Source: Spirochaetia bacterium UBA6919
Lineage (GTDB): Bacteria > Spirochaetota > UBA6919
Direction: 5' to 3'
Length of the DNA: 10,731 nt
NCBI GenBank assembly: GCA_002450905.1
Contig: DKAT01000027.1
Location: forward strand, 2,313 to 13,043
In this document: piece after piece, positions 1 to 6,441 of the stretch
Layout: each line of letters opens with the position of its first letter
How positions within the stretch are numbered: the stretch's first letter is position 1
Translations under genes and position numbers: made by a program
Notes under the pieces: model-generated
Database searches by the model: none
Seen by the model: only the letters and a program-made list of their open reading frames with translations
What the model was told of the DNA's origin: nothing

Positions 1-772
1 TCTTGGACTCCTGACGATTATCTTTGATGAATTGTTCCGCTTTGATGAGAGCCTTTAGGATTCGTTTTAATGCTTCTGGATGGGTTTTTGAGTATTTTTT
101 TGTAGTGATCATATTGAAAGTTTTTCTGTAGAGACCTGGGCTTGAGAATATAATTGCTTTATCACCCAGTAATTTTTTTCCTTTCTGGATGAAATAATCT
201 CTCAGGCAGTATGCATCAATTTTACCATTTGCGAGTAATTCTGGTATATCCTGGCTTTTTTTGTATATTATTTTTACAGAGTCGTTGAGATAGTGTTTTG
301 TGAGGAAATTATACAGAAAGAAATGTCCAGCTGCACCATTATGGGTGGCAATGGTTTTATTTTTAAGATCAGATGGCTTATTTATACCCAGATCCTTTCG
401 GGAGAGCAACTTATTCTCGTTATTGGATGCTCCTATGGTGGATATGATTTGAATATAGTTTCTTTCAAAGCTGCTGAAAACAAATGGTGTTTCTGCAGAG
501 AAAGAAATATCAACTTTATCCTTAAACATTGCTTTCATAGAACGCTTACCACTTGAATATACCTTAATTGTTAGATCCAAGCCCTCTTCCTTGAAAAATT
601 GTTTTGATTCAGCGATCCAAATGGGGAGAGTGATGATTCCAATGGGTGCTCCTATGGATGCTTTTAAGATATTTTTGGGATTATTTTCTTGTTTGCAATT
701 TGTTATAAAAAAAATTGTGATGAGAAATAGTGCTGATATGATGTGGTGAATTTTGTAATTCATTTTATTCAT
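1..772 (-). CDS. SsuA/THI5-like ABC transporter solute-binding lipoprotein (3' end missing)
   Basis: Reading leftward from ATG at 772 gives 257 open codons with no stop before the window edge, so the C-terminus is missing. Residues 1-26 form a lipoprotein signal: a basic start, a hydrophobic stretch, then ITNC with Cys26 as the likely lipidated residue. The mature part resembles NMT1/THI5/SsuA-type periplasmic binding proteins. It has GAPIGIITLPIWIAESKQFF (41-60) followed by KEEGLDL, a typical opening, and NKPSDLKNKTIATHNGAAG (131-149), matching the family's 'dLkGKkIav' segment. Such proteins capture small organic ligands (sulfonates, nitrate, pyrimidine precursors) for an ABC importer. The ligand cannot be read here, and no permease or ATPase gene for it is in view. 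The start is chosen because AAAAAGGA lies 6 bases upstream; ATG at 763 is an alternative. The plus-strand frame at 293-556 is its antisense shadow. Confidence 0.85.
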   Translation of the reverse strand, partial: MNKMNYKIHHIISALFLITIFFITNCKQENNPKNILKASIGAPIGIITLPIWIAESKQFFKEEGLDLTIKVYSSGKRSMKAMFKDKVDISFSAETPFVFSSFERNYIQIISTIGASNNENKLLSRKDLGINKPSDLKNKTIATHNGAAGHFFLYNFLTKHYLNDSVKIIYKKSQDIPELLANGKIDAYCLRDYFIQKGKKLLGDKAIIFSSPGLYRKTFNMITTKKYSKTHPEALKRILKALIKAEQFIKDNRQESK

Positions 773-778
773 ATGAAA

Positions 779-786
779 TCCTTTTT
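779..786 (-). promoter_or_regulatory. Ribosome binding site of the solute-binding lipoprotein
   Basis: On the minus strand AAAAAGGA sits 6 bases before ATG at 772. This favours 772 over the second in-frame ATG at 763. Confidence 0.6.
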
Positions 787-856
787 AAAATATTAGTTAT
801 TTTATATAATTTTGTATCATCATCTGAATATTAATGAAATTAAGTTCATTTGGGAT

Positions 857-884
857 ATTATATACTAGAATATAAACAGTGTAA
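857..884 (-). promoter_or_regulatory. Candidate sigma-70-like promoter of the solute-binding lipoprotein
   Basis: On the minus strand TTACAC (884-879) is followed after 16 bases by a consensus TATAAT (862-857). It lies in the 147-base gap after the kinase gene and would give a leader of roughly 75 bases. Chance matches are common in DNA this AT-rich, so this is only a candidate. No GC-rich terminator hairpin follows the kinase stop, so read-through from the kinase gene is also possible. Confidence 0.35.
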
Positions 885-919
885 TTATATTTGAAGCAGA
901 AGATAATTAAAATTACTAT

Positions 920-2029
920 TTATGATGACTTGAGAGTGATTTGCACCTCAGTTCCATGATTATCAGTGGAATCATTTTTTTCAGTTGAAATGATATTTAT
1001 ATCTCCTCCATAGGCTTTTACAAATTTTTGAACCAGTGCCATACCAAAACCTGTTCCTTTCTCGCCGATTGTACCCAAGCGACTTGTAATTTTACTCGTA
1101 TCAAAGATTGAGGGGAGGAGACTTTCCGGGATTCCAAGTCCAAAATCCCTTATGGAGAGAGTGATCATATTGTCATGTAATTCTGATGAGATATTGATAT
1201 TGGATTCAGGGAAGGAGAATTTAATTGCATTGGTTAAAATATTGTTTAATACAGAATTGATGAAAGATGTTTTTTCTACGAAGATAAAGTGGTTTTCTTC
1301 AACATCTAAGATTATTTTTATTTTTTTATCATATATAATTTTGCTGAGAATTCTGGATGATTCTTCGAGGGCTGATTTCAGTGAAATATGTTCCAGACTG
1401 AGTTCCATTTTTCCTTCTTCGAGAGCTCGAATATCCCGGATCAGATTAATTATAGATACACTGTTATCAATGGATATTTTTATATTTTCTTTCATTTCGT
1501 CGAAAAATGCGGGATCTTCTTCTGCTACTTCCAGTACACCAGAGACAAATCCAATGGGATTGGCGAGGTCATGGCATAGGATATGAAGGAGATGTTTATA
1601 GTTATTTTTAGCGATGATAAGACTTTCAGTTTTTTCTTTCAATTCCAGATGGGTTTGTATTCTTCTGAGTAATTCTCTTGCATTAAATGGTTTTGTAATA
1701 TAATCTACGGCTCCTTCTTCGAATCCTTTAATCAGATCAGCAACATCAACTTTAGCAGTGAGAAAAATAATGGGGATATCTTTGGTTTCCTCAGAGAGCT
1801 TTAATCTTCTACAAACCTCATATCCATCCATTTCTGGCATCATTATATCCAGGAGTATCAAGTCTGGCAGGCTGAGATTCACTGATCCCAGAGCTTCCTC
1901 TCCATCCCGTGCTATAATTGTTTTATATCCATTTTGAACCAGGATGTGATTGAGGAGTTGTATATTTCTTGGGTTGTCATCTACAATAAGTATTGATTGA
2001 TTTTCCAACAGATCCTGCCTTAGAGACAA
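920..2029 (-). CDS. Response regulator-histidine kinase hybrid (REC-HisKA-HATPase_c), soluble
   Basis: This 369-residue protein joins an N-terminal receiver to a C-terminal kinase core. The receiver (about 11-130) shows ILIVDDN with Asp17/Asp18, phosphoacceptor Asp61 in LLLDIMMPEMDG, Thr91 and Lys113 in ITKPF. The dimerisation/phosphotransfer helix has His153 in LCHDLANP. The ATPase domain shows an N-box with Asn267 (NNILTNAIKFS), a G1 box DFGLGI (295-300) and a glycine-rich GEKGTGFGM (322-330). No transmembrane segment or PAS/GAF sensor is visible, so it is probably cytoplasmic and activated through its receiver, passing phosphate to an unseen partner. No ATG fits: the first internal Met is inside the receiver. 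TTG at 2029 leaves 10 residues before the first beta strand. The frame stays open up to a TAG at 2065-2063, so an upstream ATC or ATT start is conceivable; an AGGA lies about 10 bases before the ATT. Domain calls are firm; the stimulus and target are unknown. Confidence 0.9.
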   Translation of the reverse strand: MSLRQDLLENQSILIVDDNPRNIQLLNHILVQNGYKTIIARDGEEALGSVNLSLPDLILLDIMMPEMDGYEVCRRLKLSEETKDIPIIFLTAKVDVADLIKGFEEGAVDYITKPFNARELLRRIQTHLELKEKTESLIIAKNNYKHLLHILCHDLANPIGFVSGVLEVAEEDPAFFDEMKENIKISIDNSVSIINLIRDIRALEEGKMELSLEHISLKSALEESSRILSKIIYDKKIKIILDVEENHFIFVEKTSFINSVLNNILTNAIKFSFPESNINISSELHDNMITLSIRDFGLGIPESLLPSIFDTSKITSRLGTIGEKGTGFGMALVQKFVKAYGGDINIISTEKNDSTDNHGTEVQITLKSS

Positions 2030-2148
2030 ATATATTAATAAATCAGTATTGATAATTTCTATCTAATCCTGATATATAGAGAATTAATTATTTTTTGTGA
2101 GCGGGTATTAAAATATTTAACACCTATAGATTAAATTTAACTAAAAGC

Positions 2149-2176
2149 ATTGTATTCTGACTATCCTTGTTTCCAA
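2149..2176 (-). promoter_or_regulatory. Candidate promoter of the hybrid kinase gene
   Basis: On the minus strand TTGGAA (2176-2171) is followed after 16 bases by TACAAT (2154-2149). It lies inside the 250-base gap between the LRR lipoprotein stop and the kinase start and would give a leader of about 110 bases. The rest of that gap is AT-rich with no gene that I can support. Confidence 0.35.
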
Positions 2177-2279
2177 TAAATTAATAATTGATAAAATATT
2201 TTGAAGATAATTTAATAAGAATTTTATTATCGGATAAAACTATTAAGAATATTGAGATTTTAAGAAGTGCTCCATAAGA

Positions 2280-2786
2280 TTATTCTGATTTGATATCTGG
2301 ATAATTAATTCTACAGCGGGGGAGGATTTTTTTTATATCATCGACCTGTTGTTTTGGGATATTTTCTGGGTCTAGAAACAGCATTTCCAAGGTCTTAAGG
2401 GTTTTTAGGGGGGTGAGATTTTTAATATCTGTTTTGATAATCATTAGCATCTCAAGGTGTTTTAGATTGGAGAGGGGTTGTAAATTGGATATTTTAGTAT
2501 CAGAAAGATATAATTCTTTGAGGTTTGTGAGATTGGAGAGGGGGGTGATATCGGTTATTTTTGTTCCAGTGAGATCAAGGGAATTGAGAGTGGTGAGGGT
2601 ATTTATAGGGGTGATGTCTGTGATTTCTTTATATTTTAAATCGAGGTTTTTAATATGTTTTAATTCCTCGAGGGTATAATCCTTTCCGTATTGCTTTAAC
2701 CAATTCTGTGTATCGATTAATTTGTTTTGAGAGCAGTTTTGGAGGAGTGGCATTATTGATAGGATGAGCATTAGTGTAATTTTCAT
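2280..2786 (-). CDS. Leucine-rich-repeat lipoprotein (internalin-type 22-residue repeats)
   Basis: This is a 168-residue exported lipoprotein. The signal has a hydrophobic core and a loose lipobox LLQNC, with Cys18 as the lipidation site. Five 22-residue repeats follow in exact register at residues 42-63, 64-85, 86-107, 108-129 and 130-151, with pattern LxxLxxLxLxxTxIxxIxPL. The last unit is degenerate and ends in a cap containing ILPRCRI, typical of small LRR proteins with internalin-like repeats. Such proteins generally bind other proteins at the envelope surface; the partner here is unknown. ATG at 2786 is preceded by CAGGTTA at a spacing of about 8. The gene starts 79 bases after the stop of the propeller protein on the same strand, so co-transcription is plausible. 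The fold call is firm, the function open. Confidence 0.88.
   Translation of the reverse strand: MKITLMLILSIMPLLQNCSQNKLIDTQNWLKQYGKDYTLEELKHIKNLDLKYKEITDITPINTLTTLNSLDLTGTKITDITPLSNLTNLKELYLSDTKISNLQPLSNLKHLEMLMIIKTDIKNLTPLKTLKTLEMLFLDPENIPKQQVDDIKKILPRCRINYPDIKSE
2334..2663 (-). repeat. 66-base-period repeat encoding five LRR units
   Basis: The DNA coding for residues 42-151 repeats with a 66-base period. G-rich tracts of 4 to 6 G on the plus strand recur in the first four units, around the Thr-Pro-Leu codons. It is a diverged coding repeat, not a separate element, but it is a possible site of unit gain or loss. Confidence 0.6.
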
Positions 2787-2865
2787 TTCATAACCTGTTT
2801 GGATAAGAGTATCGGATTTTTATACTGTTTTGAAAATAACCTGATGAAATTCTGTATGAATTTCT

Positions 2866-4947
2866 TTATTTGAGAGTGTCTTTATAGATATTCCCGTATT
2901 GAGTTCCATAATAGATTATATTTTCAGTATTATTTTCATTTTGTAAAATTGGAGTGCTTATATGATCATTTTGTACGCCTTCGTATCGATTAATTGTTTT
3001 TCCAGTATTGTAATCAATTATATAAAATTCATCCCCAGAAAATGTGACATACAAATATTTTTTATTCCCAGTAATATAAACTTGTGCCAGATTAATTTCT
3101 TCTGACCAGACGATATTTCCCTTATCCACAGCAACTTTAATCAGGAATCCCTCATCGGTGCTTGCGTATAAAAATCCCTCTCTGTAATATCCTGGTGAAA
3201 GGACGATATGTTCTTTGATATGCCATTTTGGTGTGTTTCCCTGGATTAGACCATTTTTTAGTTCTATAGCTTTGATTCCAGCCTGAGTGAAAGTGATAAC
3301 GGTATTTTCAACGATGATGGGGTAAGTGCTTATCTCTCTCTCGTAAGCATCTTTCCACTTATCGGTGCCCTTTAGAATATCAATTGCAAGGAGATCGAAT
3401 TGTGTGCACAGATAGACATTATATTTATCGGCAACGGGTGTAAACAATATATTATTACTGGATTTGTATTCCCATAAGTGATTTTTGTCCTTGATGGATA
3501 TTGATGTTATGGTGTTATTGTTTCTAGCAAAGATAAGTGAGTTATTTGCGATAATGATTTTACTCTTGGGAAGAAATGTTCCGAAGCCGGGTTTGTTCCA
3601 CAATGATTTTCCAGATTTCATTTCAACACAATATATTGTTCCACTGGATGTTCCGAAGTAAATCATTTTATCATGTTCTATTGGTGCTAAGATGATATCT
3701 CCATCTACCGAAATATTCCAATTTTGCTTTCCCTGGGTATTAATACTTGAGAGTTGTTTTCCTTCTAAGGGTAGAATAAGGTTTCCTTCGGAGTTTAATA
3801 GGGGCTGTGCAGTGAATTTCTTTTTCAATTGGATAGCCCAGCTATTTGTTCCTGATGAATTGTCTACTGGAGGGGTTTTATCGGTGTTATTTTTCCGTAA
3901 TGATTCATCAGGCTTATCTGTTTTGTCTGTCTTATCTGTTTTGTCAATCTTATCCGTCTTATTGTCCGTTTTATCTGTTTTGTCCGTTTTATTTGTTGGT
4001 TTGTCGGTTGTTCCGGTATTTTTATTGTTGTTGTCAGGTATATTTTGCTGTACGTTCGAAATAATTTTTTTTGTTGCAGGATAATCATAGATAATAATTT
4101 CGATATCTTCGCTATTAACGTATTTAATAATATTCTTCTCTTTGAATCGAAGGTTCTTATCCAGCTTGTACTTGAGGGAGACTTTCTTTACTAATTGAAA
4201 TTTGTTTACGAAGTTCATTTCAGCGTTGTTAAATTGGATATACCCTGAATAGACCCTGATTTCAGACAGGCGAAATAATCTATCATAAACATATTTAATA
4301 TAATTCCGGGCATAATTCTCCTGATTTACACGGATAACATATTGTACACGTCCGTTATCGTCATATTTAATGTCTTCATACCATTTTAAAAGCTTCTTAT
4401 TTTTTCTGTCCGGTTGATCAGGATCTTTTTCAAAGAATTCAATTCGTCCAGGTAGACCATCCAGATTGAATGTGATTCTCTTAAGATGGATAAGATATTT
4501 GTGATCCTCTTTGCGATTGGAATACCATGCCTCCTCTTCGTATAACTTCCTTCCTTCCATAAAACCATATCGATAGTAAATATAACTTTCTTTTCCATTC
4601 GTTGTTGAATATATTGCACTTTTCTTTCTTGTTGGTGTATAATATTTATACTTTTTTTCAGAAATCAATTTCTTATCCATTGATCGGGTGACTTCTCTGA
4701 TTATTTTATTATCTTCATTGTAATCAAATAGGGTATAGGATTCTCTTTCAAAATCTTTTGAAACCCTATCTTCCCTGACAAGACGGGAATCTTCATAGGT
4801 GTATACGCTATAATGCTGGATATTATATTCGTCATCGAAATAGGCAGTGGCTTTGGCAAGATATCTAAAGTGTTGTGGATATTCATCAGCCTGGAGATAT
4901 GTAACTGAAATTAAGAGAATTATAAATATAAAATAGCGTTTCTTCAT
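2866..4947 (-). CDS. Exported protein with YD-like region, KTD-repeat linker and PQQ-like beta-propeller
   Basis: The protein has 693 residues from ATG 4947. Residues 1-20 form a clear signal peptide ending LQA before DEY, suiting signal peptidase I. Residues of about 25-290 are Tyr/Asp/Lys-rich and repeat motifs such as YTYEDSRLVRE, LFDYNEDNKIIRE and IKYDDNGRVQYV, resembling divergent YD/RHS-type strands. Residues 312-360 are a low-complexity linker built on Lys-Thr-Asp. Residues of about 369-693 look like a PQQ-like propeller: blades recur with the pattern YxGTxxGxIYxxxxxxGKxxW, for example at 429-456, 511-536, 593-618, 632-657 and 677-693. Such propellers usually act in binding or as scaffolds, as in BamB; nothing shows a bound cofactor or catalysis. 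The frame is open 19 codons upstream, but AAAAGGA sits 7 bases before ATG 4947 and the signal peptide begins there. Likely periplasmic or surface-exposed; role unknown. Confidence 0.82.
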   Translation of the reverse strand: MKKRYFIFIILLISVTYLQADEYPQHFRYLAKATAYFDDEYNIQHYSVYTYEDSRLVREDRVSKDFERESYTLFDYNEDNKIIREVTRSMDKKLISEKKYKYYTPTRKKSAIYSTTNGKESYIYYRYGFMEGRKLYEEEAWYSNRKEDHKYLIHLKRITFNLDGLPGRIEFFEKDPDQPDRKNKKLLKWYEDIKYDDNGRVQYVIRVNQENYARNYIKYVYDRLFRLSEIRVYSGYIQFNNAEMNFVNKFQLVKKVSLKYKLDKNLRFKEKNIIKYVNSEDIEIIIYDYPATKKIISNVQQNIPDNNNKNTGTTDKPTNKTDKTDKTDNKTDKIDKTDKTDKTDKPDESLRKNNTDKTPPVDNSSGTNSWAIQLKKKFTAQPLLNSEGNLILPLEGKQLSSINTQGKQNWNISVDGDIILAPIEHDKMIYFGTSSGTIYCVEMKSGKSLWNKPGFGTFLPKSKIIIANNSLIFARNNNTITSISIKDKNHLWEYKSSNNILFTPVADKYNVYLCTQFDLLAIDILKGTDKWKDAYEREISTYPIIVENTVITFTQAGIKAIELKNGLIQGNTPKWHIKEHIVLSPGYYREGFLYASTDEGFLIKVAVDKGNIVWSEEINLAQVYITGNKKYLYVTFSGDEFYIIDYNTGKTINRYEGVQNDHISTPILQNENNTENIIYYGTQYGNIYKDTLK
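3916..3993 (-). repeat. Imperfect 9-base tandem repeat coding for Lys-Thr-Asp units
   Basis: Roughly eight units of 9 bases (plus-strand sense TTATCTGTT/TTGTCCGTT variants) encode the KTD-rich linker between the YD-like half and the propeller. Synonymous variation between units shows that it is not freshly duplicated. Unit number could vary between strains by slippage. Confidence 0.75.
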
Positions 4948-4954
4948 CTGAAAA

Positions 4955-4961
4955 TCCTTTT
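4955..4961 (-). promoter_or_regulatory. Ribosome binding site that sets the start of the propeller protein
   Basis: AAAAGGA on the minus strand lies 7 bases upstream of ATG 4947. The frame remains open to 5004, but the extra residues would precede the signal peptide and have no comparable site. Confidence 0.65.
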
Positions 4962-5192
4962 GAATATTCCCCTTGATTATCGAAAATTGGGATATTAAAA
5001 TCAAATTTCATCCCCATTCTGGATACAATTTTTCAAAATAATGAGTGAATTGAATAAATGACCTATATACCATAAATATATAACCAATAAAATTATTTTT
5101 TCAGGAATTTATAAAAAAAATATTTAAATTATAAGGGATTTCAGAAGCAGTTTAAAATAGAAGATATTTCGTAGGTATGGATAGGAATCAGT

Positions 5193-5219
5193 ATCGGAAT
5201 CAAAAATTTTAGTTCCGAT
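5193..5219 (+). repeat. 27-base near-palindromic element, copy 1
   Basis: The element reads ATCGGAATCA, an A/T core, then AGTTCCGAT. The outer arms ATCGGAA/TTCCGAT pair perfectly over 7 bases. Beyond one mismatch the A/T core can extend the stem to about 13 positions. A copy in reverse orientation at 10325-10351 matches at 24 of 27 positions, differing only in the core. It lies 133 bases upstream of the start at 5353, pointing toward that gene. It could be an operator, a short hairpin RNA structure or a dispersed repeat. Confidence 0.6.
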
Positions 5220-5239
5220 AGTGTTTCTTTTCCCAGTCT

Positions 5240-5268
5240 TTGAATAAGTATAGACCACAGGTGATATT
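5240..5268 (+). promoter_or_regulatory. Weak upstream promoter candidate for the small exported protein
   Basis: TTGAAT (5240-5245) and GATATT (5263-5268) are separated by 17 bases, each matching the sigma-70 consensus at 4 of 6 positions. The pair begins 20 bases after the dyad element. It is weaker in its -10 than the candidate nearer the gene. Confidence 0.2.
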
Positions 5269-5295
5269 TTTTGGAAGAAACAAATGTTTTAGATT

Positions 5296-5326
5296 TTGAT
5301 TTAATTTCCGAAAAGGTGTTTATAAT
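5296..5326 (+). promoter_or_regulatory. Candidate promoter of the small exported protein
   Basis: A perfect TATAAT (5321-5326) lies 26 bases before ATG 5353 and would give a leader of about 20 bases. The best -35 (TTGATT, 5296-5301) is 19 bases away, longer than ideal. Confidence 0.35.
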
Positions 5327-5352
5327 ATGGATATTCTTTTAAGGATCATTTC

Positions 5353-6096
5353 ATGAAATGGATTAGTATAATAATATTATTTTTAATTAGTATAACAGCA
5401 TTTGGACAGGACAAACCCGAAGTCAATAAAAAAGATCAACCTAAGATCGGTATTGAAGGTCAGTACAGGAAAATCAAATTGGGGATGAACAGAAAACAAG
5501 TACAGGAAGTATTATCCAGTGATCCCGATTTAGAGGTTGATGTGGAGACTGATTACGGTGATTTTGATAAACAACAAAAATTCTTATTGAAGGCGAAAAG
5601 AAAACCATTTATCCATCATATCTATTATCAATTCTACCATGATGAAAAACAGGATACAAAGAAATCAGATAAATCAGAAAACAAGACTGACACTAAGAAA
5701 AAAGACTCAGATGACAAGTCGTGGAAATTGTATGCCATTATCATCCAGTTTAATAATAAATATAACGATTATCCCACTCTCTATGAAAGGATTTTATCCA
5801 AATATGGTGAGGCGGATATTCGTACCTCCCGCTATGCGATGTGGAAAGCATCAGGAAGATCTACGTATAAGACCTCGGATGGAAGAAACATCGGGGTACT
5901 GCTAATACTTAATCATCCCAGCACCATTAAAATTATTGATTATTCCAAATACCAGGCTATGGTGGACAAACAAAGAAAATCACCTCAAGAGGCTGTGAAG
6001 AACTACCAAAGGGAAGTTAATGAAAGGCTCCTCGAGGATTTTACCCCTCAGTCCCCTAAGGGTGATAAAAAAACAGATGACAAGAAATCAGACTAA
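5353..6096 (+). CDS. Small exported protein of unknown function with SmpA-like motif and K/D-rich insert
   Basis: This 247-residue protein has a signal peptide (hydrophobic residues 4-17, probable cleavage near AFG-QDK at 18-19). Residues 39-54 read YRKIKLGMNRKQVQEVL. This resembles the 'GMsreqVxxlLG' helix of SmpA/BamE-like small envelope domains, though that similarity is short. Residues 97-122 are a Lys/Asp/Ser/Thr-rich insert and 236-247 a similar charged tail. Between them lie beta-rich segments with aromatic residues (LYAIIIQFNNKYNDYPTLY, then WKASGRSTY), consistent with the second half of a small alpha/beta domain. The start is supported by AAGGA 7 bases upstream. It is divergent from the propeller protein, which carries comparable KTD tracts, so both may work in the same envelope process; that is inference. 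I do not recognise a named family for the whole protein. Confidence 0.75.
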   Translation: MKWISIIILFLISITAFGQDKPEVNKKDQPKIGIEGQYRKIKLGMNRKQVQEVLSSDPDLEVDVETDYGDFDKQQKFLLKAKRKPFIHHIYYQFYHDEKQDTKKSDKSENKTDTKKKDSDDKSWKLYAIIIQFNNKYNDYPTLYERILSKYGEADIRTSRYAMWKASGRSTYKTSDGRNIGVLLILNHPSTIKIIDYSKYQAMVDKQRKSPQEAVKNYQREVNERLLEDFTPQSPKGDKKTDDKKSD

Positions 6097-6412
6097 TAAT
6101 TTGCTAGTGTCCCTGTTATAGACTGGAGCCTATACCACTATTCAATTGATCTATTATCAATATTATCAAATCAGAACGGATTTTATCCATTCTTTCCATC
6201 CCATTACCTATAATATTCATCGGATCAAGATATTTAAAATAGATAGACATCAAATTATTTTCTTTCCATAAAAAAATATTCAGAACTATTACGAAATGGA
6301 TTGTTTTTTTTGTAAAAAAAATATATCTTATATGATCAAATATACATCGTTCTAATACTTATCCCTGCAGAAAACGGATAACTATTCCTGCTCCAACTCC
6401 TTAGAGGATGTA

Positions 6413-6418
6413 TATAAT
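6413..6418 (+). promoter_or_regulatory. Possible -10 element of the aconitase gene
   Basis: A perfect TATAAT lies 23 bases before the ATG and would leave a leader of about 17 bases that still includes the ribosome binding site. No -35 match is seen at 16-18 bases. TATGAT at 6331-6336 is the alternative. Confidence 0.25.
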
Positions 6419-6427
6419 ATTATTGAA

Positions 6428-6434
6428 GAGGTGA
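6428..6434 (+). promoter_or_regulatory. Ribosome binding site of aconitase
   Basis: GAGGTGA, 7 bases before ATG 6442, is the best match to the anti-Shine-Dalgarno sequence seen in the window. This fits a highly translated metabolic gene. Confidence 0.75.
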
Positions 6435-6441
6435 TTGATTT

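Larger units (their letters stand above)
4948..5352. other. 405-base divergent intergenic region
   Basis: This AT-rich spacer separates the divergent starts of the propeller protein and the small exported protein. It holds the dyad element at 5193-5219, promoter-like sequences on its right side and the two ribosome binding sites. I see no convincing promoter for the minus-strand gene and no open frame or RNA gene that I can support. Confidence 0.6.
6097..6441. other. 345-base intergenic region before aconitase
   Basis: AT-rich spacer with no supportable gene. Only a weak inverted repeat (TATAG, 8-base loop, CTATA) follows the stop at 6096, with no T-tract. At 6304-6321 eight T, GT and eight A form a perfect A/T palindrome. 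Promoter-like -10 sequences are TATGAT (6331-6336) and TATAAT (6413-6418), neither with a good -35. No riboswitch-like structure is evident. Confidence 0.5.

Noticed and set aside
293..586. Plus-strand open frame of 87 codons
   Set aside because: It is antisense to the solute-binding lipoprotein, whose family motifs are clear, and shows no domain of its own.
1152..1586. Plus-strand open frames opposite the kinase, including one at 1388-1579
   Set aside because: Antisense shadows of the HisKA/ATPase coding region, with no ribosome binding site or recognisable motif.
2334..2663. G-quadruplex formed by the G runs on the plus strand
   Set aside because: The runs of three or more G are too far apart for a standard four-run quadruplex.
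3692..4084. Plus-strand Ser/Val/Leu-rich frame resembling a repetitive membrane protein
   Set aside because: The repeats are simply the complement of the KTD linker codons.
6097..6441. Riboswitch or structured leader before aconitase
   Set aside because: No conserved stem set or recognisable aptamer could be found; the region is mostly AT-rich spacer.
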